A stretch of 64,000 bases of DNA from Hyaloscypha bicolor E (taxonomy: Eukaryota > Ascomycota > Leotiomycetes > Helotiales > Hyaloscyphaceae). Where the stretch lies: contig NW_020194575.1 in the NCBI RefSeq assembly GCF_002865645.1, positions 1 through 64,000 of the forward strand, given 5' to 3'. Shown piece by piece: positions 23,597 through 37,164 of this stretch. Numbering within the stretch: the first letter of the stretch is position 1; the number at the start of each line of letters is the position of its first letter. The position numbers and the translations under genes were made by a program. The notes beneath the pieces are model-generated. The model was not told the origin of the DNA. It made no database searches and saw only the letters and a list, made by a program, of their open reading frames with translations.

Positions 23597-23681
23597 CAAG
23601 TTTAGGGCAAAATTATTAATTAGCCCTAGAGCTTATATAGGGCTACTAATTAATAATTTTAGTAAAGTAGCTCTAAACTCG
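23597..23681 (+). repeat. Palindromic module P5
   Basis: Outer arms CAAGTTTAGGGC / GCTCTAAACTCG (two RIP-like changes). Inner arms AAAATTATTAATTAG / CTAATTAATAATTTT are perfectly complementary, but longer by one and different from those of P1, P2 and P4. The loop begins CCCTAGAGCTT. It is followed by the same short leader as P2. Confidence 0.85.
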
Positions 23682-23829
23682 TCTATATAATACTATTATA
23701 TAATTAAACTATCTAGTTAAAAAACTAGTTATATAAGAAATATTAAAACTTGAACCTAAACTTCTTATATATTACTTATTTTAGGAATACTAGAGCTTTC
23801 TATTATTTCCTATATATTCTTTAGCCTTT

Positions 23830-26800
23830 TATTTAGCCTATAATTATATAAATATAAATTCTTCTTTATTATACTTTTATACTAGTTATAAATAATACTT
23901 TTTATATAATAAATTTCTCCTAAATCTTAAAAGAAATCTATATAAAACATATTTATAATATAAGATCTCTTTATTTTTATATATCCGGACTTATATATTT
24001 AGTTACTAATCTTCTTTAGGCTAAACGGGCTATAAGATATTTTCCTCTTATAAATATTAATTCAAATATTCCTTAATAAATATATATTAGACCTATATAG
24101 CCTTTTATAAATAAGAATAACTCTCGGTCTCGAAAACGGATCTATTAAATCTATAATAAGCTAGATATAGCCTATAGCTAGCTAGTAAAGGCTATTTTAT
24201 TATTATTATTATTTTATCTTTTTTTATCTTTTTTTTTTATCTTATTTATTAGCTTTTATTTATAATTCCGGAATTAGCTTATTTATAATTTTGGCCTAAT
24301 AAATATTAAATATAAGAATTATAATATAAAATACTAGATATTAGAGATAATTACAAGTATAAATTAGAAATTTAAACTCTATTATAAGAAAGGAAATATA
24401 ATAGTAAATAAGTTATAAGTATTTTTATTTTTTTTATAGACGCTTTTTAAAGAAAATAATTTATAAGCCTATAGCTTTTATTAAAATATAAGAATATATA
24501 ATTCTATACTTACTTTTATATTTATAAGCTATACTAAAGATATATATACTAACTTTTCTTATAGTTTTTATTATTTTCAGATCTATAAAAAGCTATTTTA
24601 TTATTAGGGATCCTTAGAACTAGGCTTATAATAGGTTCTGGCCTTTACCTAGTTATTTTTTTATAATCTAGACTATATAACTAATCTCTAGTTATAGTAC
24701 TACTCGTAACTCAATTAAGCTATTTTTTATAGCCTTTATGAAATACTTATAAATTATAATAATTTCTTTATATAGATTTATAAAATAGCCCGGAAGTAAT
24801 TAGCTAGTTAAACGGGTTATTTTCGGATCTTTTTTAGCCTATAAATATATCTAATTCTCTAGTCTAGGGCAGACTATTATTATAAGAATCTTTTTATAGC
24901 TATAAAGCTAGTAAGAATTCTTTTAGATAAGTTTATAAATAAGAATTAATATAATATTCTCCTTATAGTTTATAAGCCTAACTATTAAGGTCTATAACTT
25001 TACTAAATAACTATTATTTATATAATATATATATTACTTTATTATATATTTCTCTTTTTATATAATAAATATAAATAGTATTATAAAATAATCTTATAAG
25101 ATATTTATTATATTTATTAATAAATTTATTTAAAATAATAGCTCTTTTACTAGTTCTATTTATATACCCGTAATTATAAGATATTATTTTTCTTTTATAC
25201 TTACTAGCTCTTTTAGTAATATATTATAAATACTTTTATTATTTATAAGACTATATTTCTTAATTAGTTCTATTTATATTAAGATAAGATTTATATAAAT
25301 ATATATAATAATTTAATAAATACTCTTATTTATAAAGATATCTTAATAGCTAATTTAGATTAGTAGTTTATTCTTTTATTTTCTTTTATAAATAGAAATT
25401 AGTTTATATAGTAGCTTTTTTAAGATTTAATAGCTATTATTTATTATTTTAGAAAGCTTATCTTTTTTATTATTTTTATAACTAATTTATAATAACTAGA
25501 GATTATTTAGAAACTATATAGCTTATAACCTATAAACTAGCTAAATCTAATTACTTATATATTTTAATTCAAGATTTAAAAGCTTTTTATAAATCTTAAA
25601 AATAGCCTTTTTAAACTATATATAGGCTATATTTATATAATTAAATACTAGAAATAAAGGCTTTTATATTTATATTTATTCTTATTCTTATAAATATCTA
25701 TAAAGTTTAATATATCTAAATATATAAATAAGATTATATATACTAAACTACTAGATCTATTATAAGACTTTATAAGTAAGCTTTTAGCCTTAGTTACAAG
25801 TAATATATTTTATAGTTTATATAAAGAAAATTATATACGGGCCCTATATATAGTTTATAAAGAAGCTTATAGCTTATTAGTATATTCTAAGAGGTTCCTA
25901 AAAGCTTTTATAAATTATATTATAATTTATAAAAATAGTTATTCTAAATACTATTACTAAAATAATAAACAAATATTTATAGTTTATAAATCCGGTATTT
26001 AGGACTAGTAAGTTATTTATAATAATTACTGGATTATTTTATATAACCCGTATTTTCTTTAGAAATTCCGCTTATATATTAATATAAAAATATATATCTT
26101 AGTTTAAATAATTAAATATATTTATAAATATATATATAAAGAAGTAAACTATATAATAATTATAATTATAGCTATAAATAATAAGATTATCCGGTATATA
26201 TATACTTATTATATGAGTTTATATAAGGCTATTTAGTAACTATTTAAATTTCCTATATATTAGGAATTTTCTTTTATTTAGTATTTTATAATTTATTTTA
26301 AAAAAAAGTAAATAGTTTATTTTCTAGATAATATCTCTCTTATAGCCCTAGCTATAAAGACTATAAATACCCGTTTAATCTTAATAGCTTTCTTTAAATA
26401 TAATACTATATATAAAAATAACTAGTAATACTTATATTTAGAATTTCTAATTTATTTTATATAAGTTTTAAAAACTTATATATAAAAGTATTATTAATAA
26501 AATAATAATAACTAGATTAGTTATATATATTACTATAGTCCTATTTCGGGCAAATAGTACTATTTATAACTCTTACTTATAGTTATTTATAGCCTATAGT
26601 TTTTTATAAATCTATATTTAATTAAAAGTATTTATTACCTAATATATTAGGCTACTTATATTACTTATAGCTTAATAAAGAATAATTAGAAGTAATATTA
26701 GTATTTTAATAAGACTATTCTATTTATATTTATAAGTAATTTACGAATATTATTCTTAACTAGCTTTTACTAGTAACTAATTATAGATCTATTAGTAATC

Positions 26801-28193
26801 TAAAACCGGTATAAGTATTATTTCTATAATAATCTCTAGTACTAGCTTATTTATAATAATAATTTCCTATTTCTATTTCTTAATTTATATTATAATTATA
26901 GCCTCTTCTTATTTATATATAGGCTTATAGACTAGTAATAATTATTTATAGACTATAGGCTTTTATCTTTTATCTAGAATTAGACTAGTAAATACTATTT
27001 CTTATCTATATTATATATTCTTAAGAACTAGATATTACTTATAGTTATAATATAAACCTAGCTTAATCCTAATTAGTAATTATATTTTATAGAAATTATT
27101 ATAGCTATTAAATCAGATTTATAAATAGTTTACTTTTATTTATAAAAGTTAGGAAATATAAGTAAGATATTCTTATATAAGATACTTTACTATTACTTTT
27201 ATAAATAAAAATAAATAATTCTTTATATAATATTTATAGGTATTATAACTCTTTTATTACTAAATAAATATATATCTTATTTCTAGTTTAAAATTCTAAT
27301 TAAGCTTTATAAATTATTTATAAATTCTATTATAAAATAAAATATCTTTAGATAAATTCTCTAGTTTATAGATCTTATTATCTTAAATAAGGTACTAATA
27401 TAATATAAGTATTATTTTGAGATTATTTATTAGTTTTTAGTAAATTTATAATCTATAATAAATAATATTCTTTTTAAAGAAGTATTTATAATTCTTAGTA
27501 AAAACTTTATTTAAATTCTTCTAATTATATTATATAATTTATAAGTAGATATTATTATTATATATCTTTAATAATTATTTATTTAGCTATAACTCAAGTA
27601 ATTCTATTTATAAACTAATATATAGGTTTATAAGAATAAGAATAACTAGAAATTTATTTACTAGATTAATAAATTACCTAATAATTCAGACTCTAATAAA
27701 ATAATAATAATTCCGGATTATATAAACTAACTAGTATTAATTATAGATCTAATTAGCTATATTTATTTCCTAGATCTTCTTTCCCGGGCTATTATAGATC
27801 TATTAATCTTTTATAAGTAATATCTCTTAATTATATTAAATATTATAATTTTGAAACTTAATATTTATATTTTTAAATATTTATTAGACTAATTATAAAT
27901 ATACTAATTAGTAAATTCCCTAGATATAAATAAGTCTTTAAATAATAACTTATATAAGCTATTCGTAAAATAGCTATAAAGTATTAATTTCTTTTTCTTA
28001 CTATTATCTTAGTTTATTCTTAAGATTAGGGCTCTAGTATTATTTTTATAAAACTTATATTTATAAAAGAATTTATATAATAGAACCCGGATAATAATTA
28101 TAAGCTTATAAGTATATTATATTAAGGCCCGCTTATTTAAAAGGAATTTAATAACTAGTTATAAGTAATTTTACGAATTAAGCTATTTATTAT
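23830..28193 (+). pseudogene. RepHel, copy C, main part, RIP-broken
   Basis: Aligned to A in order. The Rep-side segment is near 25,960-26,270; the segment equivalent to 'ITRLTLIAFFKYN' is near 26,366-26,405. Walker A at about 27,140-27,182 reads KLGNISKIFLYK, from a GxxGTGKTFLYK pattern. The Walker B region near 27,370-27,395 reads LIILNKV. A TTA/CTTTTT-rich microsatellite lies at 24,193-24,243. Many stops in every frame. The C-terminal end is at 36,016-36,250, beyond the Gypsy copy. Confidence 0.75.
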
Positions 28194-28198
28194 AAATA
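28194..28198. repeat. 5-bp target-site duplication of Gypsy copy 2 (left)
   Basis: AAATA directly before the LTR start TGTGAGG at 28,199. The same AAATA is at 36,011-36,015 directly after the other LTR. Confidence 0.9.
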
Positions 28199-28496
28199 TG
28201 TGAGGTATTTATTAGTAGGTAATAAGATAATAGAATGAATTAGTATATTATGAAACTATAGTATTAAATTTAATATAGAACTAATCTCTGTCTTTCCTAT
28301 AAGGTCCAGGGAAGCCTTTTCTAAATAGGAGGCCCTAATAGTATATATATAATTAGTAATTTATAAGCCTAATATATATAATATAAATAGTAGTTAGTTA
28401 GGATATTAAAGGGCTACCGAATTCCCTAATTAATACCTGTAATATCCGAGGTTCGTTATATGCCCTTAAGTCACGTGCGACCCTATATATATTATA
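28199..28496 (-). repeat. 3' LTR of Gypsy copy 2, least altered of the five
   Basis: On the element strand it ends CCTCACA, preserving the terminal CA that is TA elsewhere. A purine tract containing AAAAGGGG (complement of about 28,503-28,510) precedes the LTR on the element strand and is a plausible polypurine primer. Confidence 0.92.
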
Positions 28497-28959
28497 ACTA
28501 TACCCCTTTTCTAAGATCTTATTCCTAAGATCTATTAATCTATCCTAGTAAATATTTAATTAATATAAACTTCTAGTATCTTAAAAGGTAGTTTTACTAA
28601 TATAATCTAGATAATAGATATAAAAATCGTCTAATTAGATTAGGGCTAAATAAGCGAGAAGAAAGAGTAATTATACTTTAGGTATAGGGGCTAGCTAGTA
28701 ATTGCGATTTCGTTTAGGATCTAAGTATTCTAATTAGCTTAATCTAAAGTATTAAGGTATTACCTTACGAAATTAATATTATTTATTAGATCTTATATTA
28801 GAATAATCTAAATAGTTATATGAAAAGTATTTAATAAATATTTATATAAGAAATCTATATAAATATTTCTGAGGTCCTAGAGATTATTTACAGGCTTCTG
28901 GGAGCATATATTAATTAGTTATACTAGTTTCTAATTAGGACTAGTACGAAAACTAGTAG

Positions 28960-29830
28960 TTAATCCAGGTAGTTCTTTACCTTTATAAAAGAACCTCTTT
29001 ATATTACTATATACTTTCTTTCTTTCTAATAACTATATATATAACTTTTTCTATTATTACCTTCTAGCCTCTTCTTCTGCCTTTCTCTAAGTTTTCTTTA
29101 ATTATTTTTAATTAATTCTATAATATCTTCTTCTGGCTTTATTATTTATTCCTATAATAATAAGTATAAAGATAATCTTATAGCCTTCTTTCTTATTACT
29201 AGTAAATGCTTGAAATATTTTAAGTATTTACTTATTAATTTCTTTATCTTATATACTATAGTACCTAGTAAGAAGAATTATAACCGTTATAATAAGGATT
29301 CTAAATCTTATATATTAGTAAGTTCTTTAGCTTTAATATCTATTAAAGCTAATATAATTTCAGATTTCTTACTATTTATTAGAGGCTTACTAGTTCTAGG
29401 AAAATACTATTATAACCTTTAAGAAATTTCTTAAAATATATTCTAAATAGTATTATACTAATAAGGATAATACTATTAATTAGGTTTTCGAAAACTAGAA
29501 GGATACTAATAAGCTTCGGAATTCTTCTTCCCGTTTTAATAAGGTAAATAATAATACTATTTAAGTTAGTATCCTAAAAATAAGTTTTTTCTAATATATT
29601 TAGATACTTACTAATTTCTTAAAAAAATACTATAATATCTATTTTTAAAATATTAACCTTATTACTAAGATTATTACCAAAATTACTAAATAGTTTACTA
29701 CTAGTACTTTAAATACTAATAATATAATACTTATAACTATTCGAGACCTAATTTTAGAAGTTCGGGCTTTTTATAAAGTATATATAGCTATTATAAATTT
29801 CTTATTTACTTCTTTTAATATTTTTAATAC
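28960..29830 (-). pseudogene. Extra coding-like segment after Pol in Gypsy copy 2
   Basis: Equivalent to 7,090-7,960 of copy 1. The VFENLINS-like segment is near 29,475-29,500. In this copy the acidic and basic residues are somewhat better kept. A 70-codon open frame on the opposite strand (29,210-29,422) is also open in copy 1, but is most simply the antisense shadow of this segment. Confidence 0.4.
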
Positions 29831-30276
29831 TAATATTATTATAGTATAATTATATTCTATTAAGAGATAAGCGGATTTCGGAAAGTATTAGCTAATTCTT
29901 TACTAAGTTCTAAATAGAACTAATATTTAATATTCTTACTTTAGGAATTAGGAATTTATAGGAATTAAAGTTTATTTATTTGAGATACTTATAGCTAGTT
30001 TATTTATAATAAATTTTTCTTAATTCTAAATCTTTTTCTAATAATTTAAATATAATTCTTATAAGTCTTAATAAAACTCTGGAAAACTTTTATAGATAAA
30101 AAACCCAGAGAAAGAATATCTCTATTACTATTCCGGGCCTTTTCTTAGCTATTTAGGTTCTTTTTTTTTTTTAAGTAGCCTTTTTCTTAGTAGTCTAGAA
30201 TTCTTTTTAATCTTAAGAAATTATTAAAAAGTAGTTTTAAATTTTAAGCTATAGTTTTAGTTATATAATTTTAGAA

Positions 30277-33200
30277 GTTTCTTAGAATTTTTAAGATTAG
30301 AGAAAACAAGTAACTAGATATTATAATTTTTAGGCCAGGCTTTCTATTTAATTAAATATTATTACTTCTTATTTTTATTATCTTATTAGTAATTAATAAT
30401 AGTTTTTATTTCTTATTCTTATTTTTTTTATTTATTTACTAATTCCGGAAATTCTTTAGAGAAATATAAATATAGCTCCTAATTTTTTTTTATTATATAT
30501 TTTTTAAGAAAAGAAATATAGAAAGTTAAATATAAATAATTATATATATTTAGTAATTCTAACTTATATACTAAATTACTAATATATTTAAGGATCCTAA
30601 ATAAATCTATAAATTTTAGCTTAAGCTTTTTTGCCTTAAGTTTAATATTTCTTATTAATAATATTATTTAGGCTTCTTTAGAATAGTATTTAGCTAACTA
30701 ATACTTATTATAGTAGGTTTCCCGGTTATTTTATATATAATATTATAAATCCTTAAGCTTTTTTTACTTTATTTTAAGGGTTTCTAGTCTCTTATATATA
30801 GCTAATATCTTTCTTATAATCCTGTTCTTAGGATTTTATAGAAGTTAAAGATAGTATCTATAATATATATAAAAAAATATATCTTATAAAATCTAATATT
30901 TTAAGTTATTATATATAAATTCCGTAAAAAATAACTTCTTAAACTAGTTATTCTTTTAAGTATTATAATAATATCTTAGGTAATATTCTAGGACCTGGTT
31001 TTGCTTTTTTATCTAATTATTTATCTAAGAATAATAAGCTATACTTAAATACTATTTATATATTAAGTAAAAGCAGAAAGCGGACTAGAACTAGCTAGTA
31101 AATATTATTTCTCGGTTAGAAATAATTTTATTAGAAAAGTTAAAGATTAAGAAAACATATTCTTATATAATCTTAGTAAGCTCTAGAGAATTAATAGTTT
31201 TATAGTATATAATATATCTTGCTATTTTAGAGTATTAGTTAATAACTATAAAAATTATATTAAAATCAGAACTTCCTACCAGGTTTTTATATAGTAATAG
31301 GCCTATAATAAAATCTATAGAAATCTTATTTCAGGGTTTTTTAGGCTATAGTAAATTACTAAATAAACTATATAGTAAATGTCTCTTTACCTTAATTCTC
31401 TAATAAATATTATATTCTTAATAATAATTACGAATATCTCTTTTTATATTTTCTTAATACTAGGATTTTCTAAAAAGCTTAAAAGTTTTCTTTACTTTAT
31501 AATATCTAGCTATTAGATTATTATAATAAAGCTTTATAACTTCTTAATATAAAGTAGGATTATTAGATATAATAATTCTTGAATAGTACCTAAATAGGCC
31601 CGAATTATTTTTCCAGATTTCTTTTCCCTTAGTATTTTTCTTACTAGACCTTTATTTTATAATATTCTAATATTAAGAATTATTTCTCTAAGTTACCTAA
31701 ATAATATCTAAAAGAAATTCAGATAAAGGAGCTAGTATTATAGCTCTTTTAGTAGCTATATATATTTATATATAAGGAATTAGGTATTTATAATTATCTA
31801 ATTTAAAAACTCAGGGAATTAAGAAATCTTTAGTTCTATTAAATAATATAGTTATAGATACCCTTATTACCTTAGCTATAGTAATAGAGCCTTTAAGGCA
31901 TTTTCCTATATCTTGCTTCTTAACTAATTCTATAATTAAGGAATCTATAAGATAATCTATTTACTTATCTTATAATAAATATTTCTTCTTAGCTATTATA
32001 GATATAGTAAATATTAAATAATACTTATTCTAAAGAAGGAACTCTTTAGATATTTATAAGAATCTCTAAATTATAATTATAAAAGCTCTTTTTAACTTAT
32101 TTTAAAAGGTCAGAAGCCAAGTTATATTAATAAGACTTTTTTTATAATTAGGTTTTCTACTAGGTCTATTTATTAGATTTAAAGCGCCTCTATAGTAAAT
32201 AATATTAAAATTATATATTATAAGATATATTATCTAATATATTTAATAGCTCTCTAGATATTTTATTTTTATAAAGTATTAGAAATTATTATAGTTTATA
32301 ATAATCTTAATTATAAACCTAGACTTTTTAAGATAATAGTACTAATATTTAAAGGCTTTAATAATTATAAGTAGCTCCTTATTATAAGTATTATAGTTAT
32401 ATTTGGCTCCGGAAAGTTTCTGGAACTAGAATATTACTAGATACTAGTATTTTTTCGGGCTATTATTAGAATTAACTTATTATAAAATAGTACTAGTAAT
32501 TACAAATTTTAATATATTAGTTTTAATACGAATTTTCTTAAAAGAATTAAAATAGACTAGAATAGGTATTATAGTAAAAGCTTTTTTTAAAGTTTTAAAG
32601 CTTTTAGCTACTTTATTTATTTATATAAAGAGATCGGATTTCTGGCTCTTTTCTATTTCTTTTAAAAAGTTTATTAAGCTTATAATTACCTGAGAATAAT
32701 AATAAATAAACCTATAATAAAAATTAGTAAATCTAAGAAATACTTAAATATTATAGAATAATTCTAGTTCTAGCTATTTAATAATACTATAAACCTATTT
32801 AGGATCCGTATAAATATCTTTTATTCTAATAAGGAAGCCTAAAAATTTGATTTCCTTAATATTAAACTTGTATTTACTAAGTTTATAAAATAGGTTATTT
32901 TTATATAGCCTAGTAAGTATCTAGTAAATATAATTATAATATTTATCTTTATTTCGGGAATAAATAAGGATATTATCTAAATAAATAATTATGAAATAAT
33001 TTAGGAGTCCTATAAGTATAATATTAATATATACTTAAAATATGGCTAGTATATTAGCTAGTTTAAAAGGTATTATAAGATATTTAAAATAGCTATAGCA
33101 GGTCCTAAAAGCCGTTTTCTATTTATATTCTTTATAAATTCTTATCTAATAATATATATTCTTAAGATCTAGCTTTATAAAGATCTTAGCTTCTTAAAGC

Positions 33201-33360
33201 TAGTTAAGAATCTTATTAATAAGAGAAAGCGAATACTAATTCTTAATTATAACTTAGTTAAGTCTATAATAATTAATATAAAGATATAGTTCTTTATTTT
33301 TCTTAGAAATAAAAAGAATAGGCACCTTTACTAGGCTTTTACTAGACCTTATTTAATATT
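30277..33360 (-). pseudogene. Gypsy copy 2 Pol: RT, RNase H, integrase, chromodomain (broken)
   Basis: Read on the minus strand through stops. RT spans about 33,360-32,900, with the catalytic box at 32,951-32,995 reading YLDNILIYSRN, so one of the two Asp is retained, against none in copy 1. RNase H follows to about 32,200, integrase about 31,900-30,600, and the chromodomain remnant about 30,420-30,277. The comparison of the two boxes (YLDN against YLNN) fits independent RIP of one ancestral YLDD. Confidence 0.85.
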
Positions 33361-34149
33361 TATAAAGCATATCCTATAAATATAGATATAATACTTCTAG
33401 TTAGGTCTCTAATAGATTATATAAAGGCTTATACGGGACCGTACTATTTATATTAATAGAGTATTTAATACTACTAAGATTAGGAAGTTCTAAAGCTTTA
33501 TTAGAATTAAAAACCTCTAAGAAATCTTTATATTTATTATTCCGGAAATAGATAGGTATTTCTAAGACTTCTTTCCGGAAAGTATTAATTTACTATATTA
33601 AAAACTCTTATTTAGTATTACTAGAACTATATAATAAAGTAAAGACCTAATAATTATTATAAATATATAAAGCCTATTATCTAGAATAGTTATATTTGCT
33701 TTTAGTTAAGAATAAGACTTAAGATACTAGCTTAGGATACTAGTTAAGCTTCTTATCGAATTCTTTTAGTATTAGGATCTTAATATTATTAGGCTATATA
33801 AGTATATATATCTATTATTTCTTAATATAGTCTATATATTATATAAGAGTTATTTTATAAAATTTCATACTAAAAATAAGGCTATAAGAGCTAATATTCT
33901 TATACTTATAGAACCGGAGCTTAAAAGAATATATTTTACTATAATTATCTATAATAAATATTTTAAGATTATAGGCTTAATAAACCTTAAATTAGTTCCT
34001 ATAAAAGGTTATAAATTCTTAGTTATATTTAGCTAAGGTAATAAAGCCCTGGCTTTAAGCCTAATTATTATTAAGGAAGTTATAATCTAATCCAGTATTA
34101 TTAAATTTACTATATATTTCTAAAGCATTTATTTCTAGCTATATTAATC

Positions 34150-35640
34150 TTACTTAAATAGTTATATAAAGTAATATATCTTTTTTATTATAGCCAAAAT
34201 TATTAATATTTAAGATTTGGTTTTCTCTTTTTCCTATTTCTTAGAAGAATTTTCTTTAGAATACTTTTTTATAGCTATAGTATTAATCTGCTTTTATAAA
34301 TACCTTAACTCTTCTATAGTTTTAGCCTTATTAGGGTTCTGCCGAGCCTATTTAGTATACTTAGAATACTTTATATTTCCTGAGAAGTATTCTTTTTATT
34401 TATAAGTCTAATAAACTATACCTAAAATAGAACTAGTACTTTATTAAAGCCTTAAAAAAGCCAAAGTATTACCTAAAGATTTCTTATATAATCTTTAGAA
34501 CTTATTCTTTCTTTTTTAATAGCCTTATAAATTAGAATTTACTAAGTTAGGGTCTTTAAAAGCAAAATTACTCTTACTAGACTTTTCCGTTTTTGCTTTT
34601 CTTAATTTAGGATAAATAATATACTTTGCTTTTTAAGCTTTCTTAAATTACTTGGAAATAAATATTACCTTATTTCTTAAAAAAATAAATATAAGTATCT
34701 AATAAGTCTTATAATTAGATAAAGTAATATTAAGAGTCCGGACCTGGTCTCTTTTAGGATATAGGTCCTAGTTAATTTCGAGACTAATTATCCGAATATA
34801 TAACTTAGTAATTATCTTATTATTTTTCTAATAAAGATCTCGAAGTTCCTTAAAGGTATTTTATTAATAGGTTTGAGGTACTTAAAGTATATTAGCTAAG
34901 TAGGCCTTAAATTACTTCTAATAGACCTTATATAATAGTAGGCTTTACTTTATTATAGCCTCTTAAGTATTATAAGGTTTATTCCTAAAAGTACTTATAA
35001 TAAAGTTAATTTTAGAAGAGTATTTATTATAAGTTTAAAATTAGGTTCTAAAAACTACTTCCTAGAAAAATACGAATATTCTCTATTTTTTAAGAGACTT
35101 TTCATAATATAAATTAGATATCCGGACCTTAAGAAGCTTTTTTTAGTTCAAATATATTTTTAGGATATTATATAGTAGCTCCTAATAAATAGTATTAAGA
35201 TTACTTATAAAAGCTTATTATATTAGGAAAGGAAATAGGTTCTAACTTTATTTTAGGAAGTTCTCTAATAGGAATTATTAAGGAAAATAGGATAGACTTA
35301 TAAATAAAGTTTTTACGAGATATAGTAAACTATAAGGTATTCCTAAGAATACTCTTATATTACTCTAATTATAAAATACGTTAGTTAATTATATTTACTA
35401 ATTCTTGCTTTTATTAGAGCGCTTTAACTTTAGTATATAAGCCCTATTTTATAGCTTAGGTAATAGTAACTCGGGTATTAATCTCGGTATCTTAATTATT
35501 ACCGGAATTATTTCCGTTATTATTACTAGCTCTCGGAGGCTCCTAAGGAGCCCTATTAAAAGTATTAGACAAGCTTTTACTATTACTTATATCGGGGTTA
35601 ATCTAGTTAACTTCCTTTATAGGAATAGCTTTAGTAAGGA
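34150..35640 (-). pseudogene. Gypsy copy 2 Gag region (broken)
   Basis: Colinear with the Gag region of copy 1. It keeps more codons, for example the C-terminal KAKTIEELRYLQKQ segment near 34,300. The plus-strand 62-codon open frame at 34,217-34,405 lies antisense to it and is not a gene. Confidence 0.6.
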
Positions 35641-35712
35641 ATTATATATTTTACAGATTTCGAAATATAATTACTTATTAAATTACCTTCTTTAAGAGTA
35701 AAGAGATTAGCT

Positions 35713-36010
35713 TATAAGGTATTTATTAGTAAGTAATAAGATAATAGAATAAATTAGTATATTATAAAACTATAGTATTAAATTTAGTATAGAACTAATC
35801 TCTATTTCTCTTATAAGGTCCAGGGAAGCCCTCTCTAAATAAGAGGCCCTAATAGCATATATATAATTAGTAATTTATAAGTCTAATATATATAATATAA
35901 ATAGTAGTTAGTTAAGATATTAAAGGGCTACTAAATTCCCTAATTAATACCTGTAATATTCGAGGTTTATTATATGCCCTTAAGTTATATATAACCCTAT
36001 ATATATTATA
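35713..36010 (-). repeat. 5' LTR of Gypsy copy 2
   Basis: 298 bp, TATAAGGT...TATATTATA on the plus strand. Both termini have become TA. It differs from its partner LTR mainly by C-to-T / G-to-A changes, so LTR divergence cannot be used as a clock here. Confidence 0.9.
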
Positions 36011-36250
36011 AAATACTAGCCTAGAAATTACTTTTTCCCGGAAATAGTTTCTAGTTTATTTATATTTTATAATAACTATTAATAAGTTATAAGATTAGTT
36101 CTTTTATATTATTAGTTTAGATTTATAAATACCTATATTTACTTATAAGTAATTTCATATAGGGATTTCTCGTATATTATTTATAAAAGACTTAAGTATT
36201 CTTTTATTATATAAGAACTTATCTAAAATATTTAATATAATTTATCTTAA

Positions 36251-37141
36251 GATCTTAGCTAATTTACTTTAGTACTTTATCTCTTATAAGTACCTTATAA
36301 GTACTAGATAGCCTTATAAGTCGGGTTAAGGAATTTAAGGATTTATAACTATTTATAATTACTTATAAGTATTTATAAGTATTTATATCTATTTATAAAT
36401 AACTTATAATTATTATTTCAAATATTTTAGGACTTAAATAGACTAAGAATACTATATTATTAGATATTAAAAATATATATCTCTTCTAAATAATTCTTTA
36501 TAGGATTTATAATTCTTTATTTTATTTACTTTTTTCTTTTTTCTCTTTTCTTTTCTTTTTTCTTTCTTTCTTTCTTTCTTTTTTTTTTTCTTTCTATTTC
36601 TAGTATTAAGTAATTTATTTCTTTTTTCTTCTCTAGTACTTTTATTTTCTCTTTATAAAGAGTTACTAGCTTCCTATAAAGCTTAGTAAAATAGTATACT
36701 TTTTAAAAGGAAATAAATAAGTAATAGTAATAAGAAATAATAAGGTAATAAGCTATTTATATATTAGTTATAATCTATAATAATCTATAATAAATATATA
36801 TATATAAAGATAATTTACTAGAAGTAATCTAGTTACTTATATAACTACTAGAAATAATTTAGTAAAGCAAATATAGATTAGTAATAATAGAGGTAGGAAC
36901 TAGAGCTAGAGCTAGAAAAAGAGAGAAAGTAGTAATAGTACTTATAAGTACTTATTAGGTTAGTTATAGTCTATAAAAAATTAGTAAATAAGTATAAAAA
37001 ATACTTATAAAAAGAATAATAGGTATTCTTATTACTATAATAGTAGTTAGTATAGCTTCTTCTAAACTAACTAGCTATAATTATATATACTATTTATATA
37101 TCTAATCTGCTAATATAATATATATATCCGGTAGTATAAAC
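36251..37141. other. AT-rich DNA up to the island edge, no gene
   Basis: Contains short tandem segments of the type 'acttataagtatttataag' (36,290-36,410) and a polypyrimidine tract (CTTT)n at about 36,533-36,605. No coding sense. Composition changes within a few bases at about 37,140 from nearly all A/T to GC-rich. Confidence 0.5.
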
Positions 37142-37164
37142 TTGACTAATGAATTAGCCAAGCT

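Larger units (their letters stand above)
18429..23805 (+). mobile_element. Helitron copy B
   Basis: Same architecture and orientation as copy A, about 5.3 kb, with heavier RIP. Positions with C or G in A are very often T or A here (for example 'ggcaaaaccggcctgcttct' against 'ggtaaaactagcctacttct'). Similarity to A includes the leader, the RepHel body, the right module P5 and the 115 bp after it. Helitron C follows directly. Confidence 0.8.
28199..36010 (-). mobile_element. Full-length Ty3/Gypsy chromovirus, copy 2
   Basis: 7,812 bp, minus strand, 298-bp LTRs, AAATA target duplication. Same family and same internal order as copy 1, with less RIP: the 3' LTR (28199-28496) keeps TCACGTGC and TTCGTTATA where the other copies have TATATATA-like sequence. 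It lies inside Helitron C, so it inserted later than that element. Confidence 0.95.
23806..36250 (+). mobile_element. Helitron copy C (diverged), split by Gypsy copy 2
   Basis: A third Helitron body, clearly diverged from A and B, spans 23,806-28,198. It stops in mid-sequence at a Gypsy LTR and resumes at 36,011, where the segment 'aataactattaataagttataag' (36,070-36,093) continues the order seen in copy A at about 13,861-13,884. The AAATA duplication at both breakpoints shows the interruption is the Gypsy insertion. The right end is placed at about 36,250 by loss of similarity to copy A and is approximate. Confidence 0.75.

Noticed and set aside
34217..34405. A 62-codon plus-strand hydrophobic frame.
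   Set aside because: Antisense to Gag of Gypsy copy 2.
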